From the NCBI RefSeq assembly GCF_019711195.1, contig NZ_CP081299.1:1798001-1862000 (forward strand): 64,000 nucleotides of DNA, written 5' to 3'. The position numbers and the translations under genes are program-made. The stretch comes from Dyadobacter sp. NIV53. Lineage in GTDB: Bacteria > Bacteroidota > Bacteroidia > Cytophagales > Spirosomataceae. The notes beneath the pieces are model-generated. The model was not told the DNA's origin, made no database searches, and saw nothing but the letters and a program-made list of their open reading frames with translations. Below, in pieces: positions 17,760 through 26,594 of the stretch. Positions within the stretch are counted from its first letter, which is position 1. Every line of letters starts with the position of its first letter.

Positions 17760-18260
17760 TCAGTGATATTTATCACGTAGGAATAAAACATCGATAACAT
17801 TTTTCCATTTAGGCAGAAACCTTCCGGTTTGCAGGCGGTATTGCTTGTAATCCGGATATGCAGTGAGAAGCATCCGCTCTTCATAGATGGATTTAAAATA
17901 AAACAGCACAGCAAGCAGCACCACAATGGTGAGTCGACCTGTATGGATGCTGTATAATCCATAACCAAACAGACCAGCGATGATACCCGTGTAAAGCGGA
18001 TGCCGAATAAAACGGTAGATACCATTTGTGACCAGATGACCGTCGGACCGAACCGATGGAAATGGGGTCAGGCTTTTTCTCAGCTGGAATAAACCGGCCA
18101 GAAAAATACCGGTTCCAACAATAAGCAAGGCAAGCCCGACTATTCTGGTAATCTGATTTACCGCGACGTTTACGGGAGCCGGTACGAATAAGTAGCTAAT
18201 AAATAACAGCACTTGAATGCCGACATAAATCAGATCTTTCTTTTTTCTGCTGCACATCAT
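17760..18260 (-). CDS. Isoprenylcysteine carboxyl methyltransferase-like membrane protein
   Basis: A 166-residue inner-membrane protein with about four helices. Its signature NGIYRFIRHPLYTGII and the later EER...YPDYKQY match the ICMT/PEMT/NnrU-like methyltransferase fold that binds S-adenosylmethionine at the membrane. In bacteria the substrate is usually unknown; homologues are often found in sulfide-oxidation clusters such as this one. It starts 29 bases after the TauE/SafE gene stop on the same strand. Confidence 0.83.
   Translation of the reverse strand: MMCSRKKKDLIYVGIQVLLFISYLFVPAPVNVAVNQITRIVGLALLIVGTGIFLAGLFQLRKSLTPFPSVRSDGHLVTNGIYRFIRHPLYTGIIAGLFGYGLYSIHTGRLTIVVLLAVLFYFKSIYEERMLLTAYPDYKQYRLQTGRFLPKWKNVIDVLFLRDKYH
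17763..17776 (-). promoter_or_regulatory. Crp/Fnr-type dyad GTGATATTTATCAC for the persulfide dioxygenase operon
   Basis: This palindrome has the core TGAT-ATTT-ATCA, centred 83 bp before the start at 17686. On the minus strand GAACTTTG (17733-17740) is centred exactly 33 bp downstream as a -7-like box. The site overlaps the last codons of the upstream methyltransferase-like gene, so the dioxygenase gene may be controlled both from here and by read-through. Confidence 0.65.
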
Positions 18261-18289
18261 TCGGTTCTGTTTTGTTTAAAGCGGCACAT

Positions 18290-19090
18290 TTATTGAAGGT
18301 GCAGCAGCTCGGTTGAAATAATGTAAATTCCCATTACCAGAACAAACCACCCAAAAGCCTTTTTTAAAGATGTTGCATCAATGCGTTTTGCTATTACGCC
18401 TCCAATCAGTATTCCTGCCATGGCGATGGCTGTAATTTTTAGCAGAAAAATCCAGTCAATCACAAAATGACCGAAGTCTCCTGCAAAGCCGATCAGCGAA
18501 TTGAGGGCAATGATCAGAAGTGACGTACCAACCGCCTCTTTCATGGGCATGCCCAGCACCAGTACCAATGTTGGAATCAGCAGAAACCCTCCGCCGGCCC
18601 CTAAAATTCCGGTAGTTAAGCCAATCCCGACGCCGCTGAGCAGCATTTTAATTATATTTCCTTTCAAGTCGCATTCAAGACAGCCCTGTTTCCTTTCCTT
18701 GCTTCTGATCATTCCTACGGATGCAATCACCATCAAAACGGCAAAAAGAATCATGGTCAGCAAAGGCTCAGTAATCTGTAATTGTCCTATTGTAAAAAGC
18801 TCTCTGGGAATTAATGGAATGAGAAATTTGCGGGTTAAAAAAACCGTAGTAATTGACGTACTGCCAAACAGCAGCGCGGTTTTGATCTTCACCGCTCCTT
18901 TGCGATAATTATTATAAGCTCCGACAAGGCTGGTTGACCCGACAATGAAAAGTGAATAGGATGTGGATACGAGCGGGCTTATTCCAAACAAATACACCAA
19001 TACCGGGACGGTCAGTATGGAACCGCCTCCTCCGATCAGACCCAGTGAAATACCAATAAATACAGATGCTAAGTAAGCTGCAATTTCCAT
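18290..19090 (-). CDS. Sulfite exporter TauE/SafE-family membrane protein
   Basis: A 266-residue inner-membrane protein with eight or so predicted helices and two TauE repeats, seen as SLGLIGGGGSILTVPVLVYLFG near the N-terminus and TTGILGAGGGFLLIPTLVLVLG in the second half. The family exports sulfite and other sulfur anions. Its place ahead of a persulfide dioxygenase, whose product is sulfite, supports that role. I chose the ATG at 19090; an upstream extension to 19153 adds residues unlike the family. A dyad with a -7 box 33 bp downstream precedes it. Confidence 0.88.
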   Translation of the reverse strand: MEIAAYLASVFIGISLGLIGGGGSILTVPVLVYLFGISPLVSTSYSLFIVGSTSLVGAYNNYRKGAVKIKTALLFGSTSITTVFLTRKFLIPLIPRELFTIGQLQITEPLLTMILFAVLMVIASVGMIRSKERKQGCLECDLKGNIIKMLLSGVGIGLTTGILGAGGGFLLIPTLVLVLGMPMKEAVGTSLLIIALNSLIGFAGDFGHFVIDWIFLLKITAIAMAGILIGGVIAKRIDATSLKKAFGWFVLVMGIYIISTELLHLQ

Positions 19091-19140
19091 TTTTGTGACT
19101 ATTATGACACAAAATTCGGAAGCATTGTTTGCCTGAAAAG

Positions 19141-19152
19141 TGAGAAAAGTCA
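19141..19152 (-). promoter_or_regulatory. Crp/Fnr-type site TGAGAAAAGTCA ahead of the TauE/SafE gene
   Basis: The core fits TGA-N6-TCA, with one base off the stricter consensus. On the minus strand GAATTTTG (19110-19117), a TAnnTTTG-like box, is centred exactly 33 bp downstream. The start codon at 19090 lies 56 bp from the dyad centre. The divergent Crp/Fnr gene starts at 19284. Confidence 0.55.
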
Positions 19153-19283
19153 CATAGACTGAAGAATATTATAATGTACTTTACAGAAAGAGAATATCAC
19201 CTGTTCGGGGACTTTCGCCAAGCGGGAACCTTTCAAAATCAGTTCTTTATTTATGATTATGCACTTGCTATATCTGCCCCATT

Positions 19284-19922
19284 ATGACTGAAAGTATTTC
19301 CTATTATCTCGACACTGTTTTTCCTGATTTTGAACCTGAGTTAAAACAGCATTTGCAAAGGGATTGCATTGTGAAAGCTATTCCTGCGGGAGAAGTGATC
19401 ATGCGGACCGGCCAGTATATAAAACATACATTGCTCATCGGAAGCGGCAGAGTGAAATTGTACCGCCAGGGTGACGACGGTGAAGAAGCCTTTATTTATG
19501 ATCTGGAACCCGGCAATGCCTGTGCTCTGTCTATGATCTGCAATACAAAACAGGAAGCCAGTGAAATTATGGCCAAGACAGTGGAAGACACCGTGGCGAT
19601 CATGATCCCTATCCAGTTGATGGACGAGCTCATGCAGAAATACAAGACCTGGTATTACTTCGTCATTGCCAACTACCGCGCCCGTTTTGAGGAACTGCTT
19701 GTTGTATTTGACAATGTGGTCTTCAAAGGCATGGACGAAAGACTGGAATTCTACCTTAAAAACCAGTTTGAAAGTAGTAAAATCCAAACTCTGACCATTA
19801 CCCACCAGGAAATTGCTAACGACCTGAATACTTCCCGGGAGGTAATTTCAAGACTGCTGAAAAAGATGGAGCAGGACAAAAAAATCAGGCTGCTGAGAAA
19901 TAATATTGAATGGCTTTCCTGA
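19284..19922 (+). CDS. Crp/Fnr-family transcriptional regulator
   Basis: This 212-residue regulator has an N-terminal cyclic-nucleotide-binding-type beta-roll (residues ~15-120), a long dimer helix and a C-terminal winged helix-turn-helix. The recognition helix NTSREVISRLLKKM holds the Glu-x-x-x-Arg pair typical of proteins that read TGA half-sites. Cysteines occur in the sensor domain (for example SMICNTK) but not as an FNR-like N-terminal cluster. It is divergent from the TauE/methyltransferase/dioxygenase genes, so it may be the local sulfur-responsive regulator. It is also a candidate for the wider TGA-N6-TCA regulon. Confidence 0.9.
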   Translation: MTESISYYLDTVFPDFEPELKQHLQRDCIVKAIPAGEVIMRTGQYIKHTLLIGSGRVKLYRQGDDGEEAFIYDLEPGNACALSMICNTKQEASEIMAKTVEDTVAIMIPIQLMDELMQKYKTWYYFVIANYRARFEELLVVFDNVVFKGMDERLEFYLKNQFESSKIQTLTITHQEIANDLNTSREVISRLLKKMEQDKKIRLLRNNIEWLS

Positions 19923-19972
19923 ATAAAATCTAAGATCCGCCGCCTCAACCCGTTTGCGTTACCTGTGTAATA

Positions 19973-19988
19973 ACTGATCAAAGTCAGT
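19973..19988 (+). promoter_or_regulatory. Crp/Fnr-type dyad ACTGATCAAAGTCAGT ahead of the HdeD-like operon
   Basis: The arms ACTGA and TCAGT are perfect inverted repeats with a six-base spacer. The dyad is centred 83 bp before the HdeD-like start at 20064. A weak -7-like box (TAAAGTTC, 20008-20015) is centred 31 bp downstream. Confidence 0.6.
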
Positions 19989-20063
19989 CTGATAAATACC
20001 GGAGATCATAAAGTTCAATGATCCATGTGGATAGATTTGCATAAAACATCTAGTCTGATTCAA

Positions 20064-20636
20064 ATGGAAAAATCTTTTTTAAAGGGACAACAATCACTTC
20101 GATTCTGGTGGATCTTTCTATTTTCGGGAGTGGCGCTACTTTCCCTGGGAGTGTCCGTTTTCATACATCCAACAATGATGCTGGCAGCATTCAGCCTGTA
20201 TTTCGCTGTGGCCTTTTTTGTAAACGGACTTTTAGAGGTGTTTTTCACGCTTACTAATCACAAAATAATTCGTGACTGGAAATGGTTTCTTTTGGGCGGT
20301 GCTTTCGATTTACTTATTTGCAGCAGCTTTGTAACCAATCCGATCCTTTCTGCCGCTTACCTTCCTTTAATAGTCGGAGTCTGGCTGTTATGTAGAAGTA
20401 TGGCTGTAATAGGCCGGGCTCATTACCTAAAACAATGGGCCATTATTAACTGGAAGTGGGCGTTGTTTTTTGGCATTGCCGGACTATTTTTCTCCTGGAT
20501 CAACATATACAGTCCGCTGTTTGCAATAAAAATTACTGTTACCTGGACTGGCATCGCCCTTTTAACGTCTGGCGTTTTTTATATTTATTATAGTATCACC
20601 CTCAAAACTCTTGCGCACAGAATTCTTACACATTAA
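20064..20636 (+). CDS. HdeD-like (DUF308) membrane protein
   Basis: A 190-residue inner-membrane protein with six predicted helices arranged as three DUF308 hairpins, as in the HdeD acid-resistance protein family. The molecular function is unknown. I chose the ATG at 20064 (MEKSFLKGQQSL); a frame extension to 20025 adds 13 residues. It heads a co-directional run with a small basic coiled-coil protein and a GH13 enzyme, spaced by 14 and 10 bp, and has a Crp/Fnr-type dyad upstream. Confidence 0.82.
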   Translation: MEKSFLKGQQSLRFWWIFLFSGVALLSLGVSVFIHPTMMLAAFSLYFAVAFFVNGLLEVFFTLTNHKIIRDWKWFLLGGAFDLLICSSFVTNPILSAAYLPLIVGVWLLCRSMAVIGRAHYLKQWAIINWKWALFFGIAGLFFSWINIYSPLFAIKITVTWTGIALLTSGVFYIYYSITLKTLAHRILTH

Positions 20637-20650
20637 TCCAGATCAAAACC

Positions 20651-20932
20651 ATGAAACCTCAACAACAACAGCTCTCATCACCTGTATTCAACATTCTCGA
20701 ATCAAATCCAGGACATGAAAATAAAACCAAGGCCAGTAAAAAATTAGCAAAGGAAATTACCAAAACGCTCAGCGAGCTCAGTGAAGATATTGATGCCATT
20801 GTGAAAAAGCGGATAACTAAGGAAGACAGAAAAATGGTAAAAGAGCTCAAACATCAGCAGAAAAAACTCAGAAAGGAAAGACGCGCTGCGGCAGTCGCCG
20901 AACTCTTGAAAGGTTATAAGTATACTTTCTGA
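20651..20932 (+). CDS. Small basic coiled-coil protein of unknown function
   Basis: I do not recognise this 93-residue protein. It is rich in Lys, Glu and Arg, with a predicted long helix or coiled coil from about residue 24 to 82 (KKLAKEITKTLSELSEDIDA, then KRITKEDRKMVKEL). It has no signal peptide or membrane segment. It lies 14 bp after the HdeD-like gene and 10 bp before the GH13 gene, so all three are probably co-transcribed. Confidence 0.7.
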   Translation: MKPQQQQLSSPVFNILESNPGHENKTKASKKLAKEITKTLSELSEDIDAIVKKRITKEDRKMVKELKHQQKKLRKERRAAAVAELLKGYKYTF

Positions 20933-20942
20933 AGAGTTAAAT

Positions 20943-22655
20943 ATGTCCCCCGACCATCCGATAACATCTATTCGAGAAATTGACCTCTCGCCTAAACCGG
21001 GAAAAACCTACTGGAAAAACGGGATCAGGGAATGGCGGGAAGAATTTATTTATTTTTTGCTAGTAGACCGCTTTCATGACGACCTGGAACGTAATCCGCT
21101 TCTGGTTTCCAATCATTCAAGCGGTTTTGGAAATCCCGATCAGTTGCGAACAACCTGCGGCGGGACTTTAAAAGGAATTGAAAAACATCTGGATTATATA
21201 AAAGACCTGGGTTGTACGGCGCTCTGGCTAAGTCCCGTTTTTGAAAACAATCCGGCTTCCTACCATGGTTACGCCATACAGAATTACCTAAAAATTGACC
21301 CCAGATTTGGCACAAAAGACGACCTGGAATCATTGGTAGATGCGGCACATAAACTGGAAATCTGTGTGTTTCTCGACATTGTGCTGCATCATTCCGGCGA
21401 CAACTGGGCATATCCTGCCGATCAACCTTACTACTATTACCAGGGTGCCACATTCCCTTTCGAAGCCTGGCGAAACGAAGATACGCCGGTTCCGACCGAG
21501 CTCAGAAATTCGGAATTATATTGGAAGAAAGGAAGGATTCGCAATTTTGATACCTTTCCTGAAACGCGTGAGGGAGATTTCCATGCCCTTAAAACTTTTA
21601 AAAATGATGCCTCTCCCGAGGCACTATTGGTCCAGCAAATTCTGACAAAGGTGCATTGTTACTGGATGCGCGAAACCGATATTGACGGTTTCAGGATTGA
21701 CGCCGTGAAGCACATGGGAGAGGAAACGGTAAGCCAGTTCTGTTCACACGTTCGTGAATATGCATACAAACTGGGCAAACGCAATTTTTTTCTGTTCGGC
21801 GAGCTGGTTGGTCCCGAGGAAATGTATAATAAATATATTGGCCCAAAAACCTCGGTTGTGGTGGAGGACAAGGCAATTTATTTTGGACTGAACTCTGTTC
21901 TTGACTTCCCTTTATACCACATTCTGTCGGACGTCATTCATGGAAAGGCCACACCTGAAAAGCTGGTGAAGCGCTATGAATCGCTGCGCAAAAATGCGAT
22001 GAACAGAGGTGAATTCGGTGAATTTTTGGTAACTTTTATTGACAACCACGACCAGGTCGGGCAGAATTTGAAACAGCGTTTTGGCAGTGAAGCGACAGAA
22101 GAGCAGATCATTGCCGGAATTGGTTTTCTTTTGTGTGCTCTGGGAACACCTTGCATTTACTACGGCACAGAACAAGGTTTCAACGGATCAGGAAACGAAG
22201 ACTCAGGCATCCGGGAAGCAATGTTCAGTCTGGACGATCCGACGCGCAACGCTCTGAATAAATCCTGTCATATTTACCTTGAAATTTCAAAACTAGCTTC
22301 GGTCAGGAAAAGCAGTGCAGTCCTTAAATTTGGCCGCATGTATATGAGAAAGCTTTCCGAAGATGGCAAAAACTTTCACCTGCCGACTTTCCCCAATTGC
22401 CTTCTAGCCTTTTCAAGGGTGTTATACGACGAAGAATTTGTGATCGCATACAATAGTTCCTTAACAGAATCCGACGAAGAGTACATCCTGGTAGACAGGC
22501 TGTTGAATCCGGCCGGAAGTATATTTAGATTTATTTACGGTCAATCCGGACAGGTTAACGTTCTCCTGAACGAAAAGGGAGATCTGCATTTTATCAAATT
22601 AAAACTAGCTCCTGCCCAGTTTGTGATTCTGAGCAATAACATGTCGGATGTTTAA
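20943..22655 (+). CDS. GH13 alpha-amylase-family enzyme, cytoplasmic
   Basis: A 570-residue glycoside hydrolase or transglycosylase of family 13 acting on alpha-glucans or trehalose-like sugars. The barrel motifs are visible in order: region I-like DIVLHHSGD, region II GFRIDAVKH with the nucleophile Asp (~252), region III FLFGELVG with the acid/base Glu (~286) and region IV FIDNHDQ with the third Asp. There is no signal peptide, so it acts in the cytoplasm. Exact specificity cannot be read from the sequence. Its linkage to stress membrane proteins and a Crp/Fnr-type site suggests a role in reserve-carbohydrate use during stress. Confidence 0.9.
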   Translation: MSPDHPITSIREIDLSPKPGKTYWKNGIREWREEFIYFLLVDRFHDDLERNPLLVSNHSSGFGNPDQLRTTCGGTLKGIEKHLDYIKDLGCTALWLSPVFENNPASYHGYAIQNYLKIDPRFGTKDDLESLVDAAHKLEICVFLDIVLHHSGDNWAYPADQPYYYYQGATFPFEAWRNEDTPVPTELRNSELYWKKGRIRNFDTFPETREGDFHALKTFKNDASPEALLVQQILTKVHCYWMRETDIDGFRIDAVKHMGEETVSQFCSHVREYAYKLGKRNFFLFGELVGPEEMYNKYIGPKTSVVVEDKAIYFGLNSVLDFPLYHILSDVIHGKATPEKLVKRYESLRKNAMNRGEFGEFLVTFIDNHDQVGQNLKQRFGSEATEEQIIAGIGFLLCALGTPCIYYGTEQGFNGSGNEDSGIREAMFSLDDPTRNALNKSCHIYLEISKLASVRKSSAVLKFGRMYMRKLSEDGKNFHLPTFPNCLLAFSRVLYDEEFVIAYNSSLTESDEEYILVDRLLNPAGSIFRFIYGQSGQVNVLLNEKGDLHFIKLKLAPAQFVILSNNMSDV

Positions 22656-22699
22656 GGAATAAATCTACCGGTACGGCAGACCGATGATGATTAGAGAAC

Positions 22700-22711
22700 T
22701 GATCATCGTCA
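22700..22711 (+). promoter_or_regulatory. Crp/Fnr-type dyad TGATCATCGTCA ahead of the Ca2+ ATPase gene
   Basis: This matches TGA[C/T]-N4-[A/G]TCA and is centred 72 bp before the ATG at 22778. No clear TAnnTTTG box is seen 33 bp downstream, so support is the dyad and its position only. Confidence 0.5.
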
Positions 22712-22777
22712 TGATTTATAGCGACCGGTGTCAGTTCTAATCCAGACGCTTATGTGGTAATTGAACCCATAATCTGC

Positions 22778-25438
22778 ATGGATATGGACAGCAAGCCTTT
22801 ACACCGGATGACACCCGGGGAAATTTACGATTATTTAAGCGTTGACCCTTTTAATGGGCTCAGTACCACAGAAGCGATAAAAAGATTCGTACGTTACGGC
22901 CCCAACGTATCAAGTAAGCAGGTACCTGAAAATGCGTGGACCATTATGTTACGCCAATTCAGGGGTGCGATGGTTTTGATACTTGCAGTGGCTGCCGTCG
23001 CTTCTTTTGCCATTGGTGATACCATTGAAGGTTTCAGTGTGGCAGCAATTATTTTCATTAATGCGTCGATAGGTTTTGCGCTGGAATGGAATGCACGAAA
23101 ATCTATGGAGGCCCTTGACAAACTGGATCAGATTCCTGCAAGAGTAATCCGCGATGGTGTGGTCGTTGAAATCCCTTCTGAAAATGTTACCAAAGGCGAT
23201 ATTCTGGTTATTGAGGCCGGTGATATAGTCCCCGCTGATGCGAGTATCATCGAAGCCAACCAGCTGGAAGTAGATGAATCAGCGCTGACAGGTGAATCTA
23301 TCGGAGTTACCAAAGACACGCAGCTATCATCACAAGACGCAGCTTTGGCTGATCAACATAACCGGTTATTTAAGGGAACTGCTGTAAATAATGGGAATGG
23401 AAAGGCAATCGTGACAGATATCGGGAATTCCACGGAAGTTGGTAAGATATCCACGATGGTTCGCAACGCAGAACGCACTGCTACTCCGTTGGAAGCAAAA
23501 CTGGAAGGGCTTGGCCAAGTTCTCATTTGGGTTACCGCCGGGCTTGCCAGTTTGTATTTAGTTGTTGGTGTAATTCGCGGAGAAGAACTTAGGCAGCTAC
23601 TTGAAACTGCCGTTGCACTTTCGATTGCCGCAATTCCGGAAGGAATGACTGTCGTAGCAACAATTGCACTCGCGAATGGCGTGCTCCGGCTGGCAAAACA
23701 AAAGGTAATTGTAAAACGCTTGTCAGCCGTCGAAACTTTGGGAAATACCAATATAATCTTTACTGATAAAACCGGCACGCTTACACAGAATAAAATAGAA
23801 GTCGATACCATTCATTTACAAAAGGCGGGCTTAACTGCCAGAATAAACGAAGACAAAACAAACACAAAGAACGCTCTGCAACGCTCAGATTGTGCAGAAT
23901 TTGACCTGCTTTTGCGCGTTTGCGCTCTTGCCAATAATGCCCAGATAAAAGAAGAAACCGGAAACAAAAATACCGGAGACCCATTGGAAATCGCACTCCT
24001 GACTTTTTGCAAAAGATTTGACTTCGACCTAAAAAAGTTAAAGCATGATTATATAAAAGTGGCTGAAAACACCTTCAACTCCAATACCAGAATGATGTCC
24101 ACATTGCATCAATCCGGTTCCAAATATTTCATTTCTGTAAAAGGAGCAGTTGAGGAAGTTATGGAAAAGTGTGTTTGGGAGAATGAGAAAGCCAGACAAC
24201 AGGAATACGATCTCTCGGAAAAAATGGCTGGTGATGGACTGAGAACGCTGGCATTTGCCTATCGCGAAACGGATGAAAATCCTGGCTCTGACTTCACTAA
24301 TGACGATAAACTTATCTATTTGGGTCTGATAGGCTTTATTGACCCTCCCATCACTGCTGTTACTTCTGCCTTAAAAGCCTGTCGCGACGCGGGAATTAAG
24401 GTAGTGATGCTGACAGGCGATCATCCGGCGACTTCTCTCAATATCGCCATGCAGATCAGACTTGTATCTGATGATAATCAAAATGTAATCACAGGAAAAG
24501 ATCTGCTCAACATGGATCCAAACGGTGAAGCTGACGAACAAAAACTCCTGAATTGTAACGTTTTCGCACGTGTAAACCCGGCTCAAAAGCTGGATATGAT
24601 TAAGTTTTATCAGAACCGGGGAAGTATAGTTGGGATGACCGGCGATGGCGTAAACGACGCACCTGCTCTTAAGCAGGCAGATATAGGGATTGCGATGGGA
24701 CTCAGAGGTTCGGCAGTTGCATCCGAGGCGGCTGATCTCGTGTTAAAAGACGACTCGTTCGTATCCATTGTCCATGCGATAAGCCAGGGAAGAGTGATTT
24801 TTGAAAATATCAGGAAGTTTGTCATCTTTTTACTTTCCTGCAATCTGACAGAAATTTTTGTGGTTACTTTCGCAGGATTCCTGAATGCAGGAAACCCTTT
24901 GCTTCCCCTGCAAATCCTGTTCATCAACATCGTCACTGATGTGTTTCCGGCTCTGGCATTGGGGGTGGGCAAAGAGAATAACCACCTTATGAAAAAGCTC
25001 CCGCGTGATCCCAAAAAATCGATCATCGAAAAAAGCGACTGGCGTAAAATTTTATATTATGCGTTGGTCATGACAGCGTCGGTTTTGGTAGTTTATTGGC
25101 TTGCAATCAATCATTTTGGGCTTAGCCAAAAGGAAGGCAATACCATCACATTTTTTGCACTTTCACTTTCGCAACTGCTTCATGTTTTCAATCTATATTC
25201 CGGGAAAGGCCGGTTTTATTCTAATGAAATCACGGCTAACAAGTTTGTCTGGCTGGCTACGGCATTGTGCATCCTGCTTTTATTGGGAACGTATTACATC
25301 CCTTTTTTAAGAATGATACTCAATTTGCAGCTTCTAAATGCCCGCGCATTCGGACTGATTCTGCTTGCAGGAACTATACCCATCTTAGTGATCCAGACTG
25401 TCAGATTTGCTTCATATAGGTTCACAAGAACGCATTAG
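22778..25438 (+). CDS. P2-type cation-transporting ATPase, probably Ca2+
   Basis: An ~886-residue inner-membrane pump. Visible parts are the N-terminal cation-ATPase domain, the actuator TGES loop (ALTGES), M4 AAIPEGM, the phosphorylation motif DKTGTLT, the hinge TGDGVNDAPALK and a C-terminal six-helix domain. M4 PEG and M6 NIVTDVFPALALG match the Ca2+-ligand segments of SERCA pumps (E309 and N-x-x-T-D), so calcium export is the best guess. I chose the ATG at 22778; an upstream GTG at 22754 is in frame. A Crp/Fnr-type dyad lies 72 bp upstream. A calcium P-type ATPase next to stress proteins also occurs in the mycobacterial DosR regulon. Confidence 0.92.
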   Translation: MDMDSKPLHRMTPGEIYDYLSVDPFNGLSTTEAIKRFVRYGPNVSSKQVPENAWTIMLRQFRGAMVLILAVAAVASFAIGDTIEGFSVAAIIFINASIGFALEWNARKSMEALDKLDQIPARVIRDGVVVEIPSENVTKGDILVIEAGDIVPADASIIEANQLEVDESALTGESIGVTKDTQLSSQDAALADQHNRLFKGTAVNNGNGKAIVTDIGNSTEVGKISTMVRNAERTATPLEAKLEGLGQVLIWVTAGLASLYLVVGVIRGEELRQLLETAVALSIAAIPEGMTVVATIALANGVLRLAKQKVIVKRLSAVETLGNTNIIFTDKTGTLTQNKIEVDTIHLQKAGLTARINEDKTNTKNALQRSDCAEFDLLLRVCALANNAQIKEETGNKNTGDPLEIALLTFCKRFDFDLKKLKHDYIKVAENTFNSNTRMMSTLHQSGSKYFISVKGAVEEVMEKCVWENEKARQQEYDLSEKMAGDGLRTLAFAYRETDENPGSDFTNDDKLIYLGLIGFIDPPITAVTSALKACRDAGIKVVMLTGDHPATSLNIAMQIRLVSDDNQNVITGKDLLNMDPNGEADEQKLLNCNVFARVNPAQKLDMIKFYQNRGSIVGMTGDGVNDAPALKQADIGIAMGLRGSAVASEAADLVLKDDSFVSIVHAISQGRVIFENIRKFVIFLLSCNLTEIFVVTFAGFLNAGNPLLPLQILFINIVTDVFPALALGVGKENNHLMKKLPRDPKKSIIEKSDWRKILYYALVMTASVLVVYWLAINHFGLSQKEGNTITFFALSLSQLLHVFNLYSGKGRFYSNEITANKFVWLATALCILLLLGTYYIPFLRMILNLQLLNARAFGLILLAGTIPILVIQTVRFASYRFTRTH

Positions 25439-25534
25439 CCGGCCGTTTTGAAGCTTGTCCCAATTTGCGAATCCAGGCCTTTACTGACTACACATTTTCT
25501 CTTTAAATAACTCAATTACAATCATTTTCAAGGA

Positions 25535-25546
25535 TGAGAAGCATCA
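25535..25546 (+). promoter_or_regulatory. Crp/Fnr-type site TGAGAAGCATCA ahead of the BON protein gene
   Basis: The core fits TGA-N6-TCA and is centred 73 bp before the ATG at 25614. TATTTTTG (25570-25577), a perfect TAnnTTTG -7 box, is centred exactly 33 bp downstream. This is the best full promoter example of the set. Confidence 0.65.
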
Positions 25547-25613
25547 TACTTACGGTTCTTAATGTGATCTATTTTTGATAAACAAAATAGATTCCACTTA
25601 AAAACTTTTAGAG

Positions 25614-26285
25614 ATGAAAACGGATCTGGAAATTCAAAAAGACGTAATGGAACAGTTGAGATGGCAACCTATACTGGAAGCAACCGAAATTGGCGTTTCT
25701 GTAAAAAACGGAATAGCGACTTTGTCTGGTCAGCTAAATTCTTATCCCAAGAAACTGGCAGCGGAGAAGGCCGTAAAAAAGGTTAGCGGCGTAAAAGCTG
25801 TGATTGAAGACATCCGCGTTGTACTCCATCCTGGTCATGAGAAAACTGATCTGGAGATTGCAGAAGCGGTGGTAAATGTTCTAAAATGGAACTCAGCCGT
25901 TGCGGAAGAAAACATCAAAATCAATGTTGAAAATGGTTTTGTAACGCTCAGCGGGCAGGTGGAATGGGCACATGAACGCGCAATGGCCGAAATTGCTGTT
26001 GAAACCATAAAAGGTGTCAGGCTTGTGGTAAATCAAATCACGATCAAACCAAAACCTGTCTTGGAAAATATCAAACGAAAAATTGATTCGGCATTTCAGC
26101 GTCATGCATCCATTGACTCGGGAAAAATAAAGATAAACGTTGTCGGTAATACCGTTATTCTTAGTGGAACTGTCAGGGCTTACAGTGAAAAAGAGGACGC
26201 CGAAGATGCAGCCTGGGATGCACCGGGAGTCAACCGGGTCGAGAACCAAATTGAAGTAGCAGAAGACGAATTCGCATTTGACTAA
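25614..26285 (+). CDS. Cytoplasmic protein with three BON domains
   Basis: A 223-residue protein built of three BON repeats (about residues 5-70, 80-145, 150-218), each with the V/I-x-V-x-x-G-x-V/A-x-L-S-G core such as ISV(K)NGIATLSGQ and INVENGFVTLSGQ. BON domains bind phospholipid or other surfaces and are usually on secreted OsmY-like proteins. This one has no signal peptide. A same-length paralogue lies at 53219-53890 with a near-identical N-terminus (MKTDxxIQxDVMEQ). It is a single-gene unit between its own promoter and terminator. Confidence 0.88.
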   Translation: MKTDLEIQKDVMEQLRWQPILEATEIGVSVKNGIATLSGQLNSYPKKLAAEKAVKKVSGVKAVIEDIRVVLHPGHEKTDLEIAEAVVNVLKWNSAVAEENIKINVENGFVTLSGQVEWAHERAMAEIAVETIKGVRLVVNQITIKPKPVLENIKRKIDSAFQRHASIDSGKIKINVVGNTVILSGTVRAYSEKEDAEDAAWDAPGVNRVENQIEVAEDEFAFD

Positions 26286-26311
26286 CACGTTCCAGGCATT
26301 GGCTATGGCAA

Positions 26312-26343
26312 AAAGAGGAACTGGCTATACCGGTTCCTTTTTG
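26312..26343 (+). terminator. Rho-independent terminator after the BON gene
   Basis: The hairpin AGGAACTGG-CTATA-CCGGTTCCT is followed by a T run, 26 bp after the BON stop codon. Confidence 0.75.
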
Positions 26344-26594
26344 CATTCAGACAAAAACGAGAACAGAATCGCAGATCTTTTACCCCATATACAACACAGC
26401 CGCACCTTGTATTTTGCTTTGTGAAGATTATCGAGCGCCTGATTAGCGTCTTTTAGGGGGAATAATTGTATTTCTGTCTTCACAGGAACTTGTGGAGTAA
26501 TTCTGATTAATTTTACCGTTTTGGGATACCATTATTGTGATGTTTTCTTATCAGTGTAATATTAGGTCGGTTTTCAGACGTAAAATTGTCAATA
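26344..26594. other. Intergenic stretch with no gene seen
   Basis: About 250 bp lie between the BON terminator and the 3' end of the minus-strand AraC gene. I see no ORF with coding character, no RNA motif and no clear dyad. It marks the border between the stress genes and the oxidoreductase block. Confidence 0.5.

Noticed and set aside
22682..22711. Hairpin CGATGAT...ATCATCG as a terminator of the GH13 gene
   Set aside because: No T run follows, and the right arm is part of the dyad upstream of the ATPase; a regulatory site is more likely.
22754..22777. GTG start for the Ca2+ ATPase
   Set aside because: The added eight residues are not family-like and an ATG at 22778 is available.
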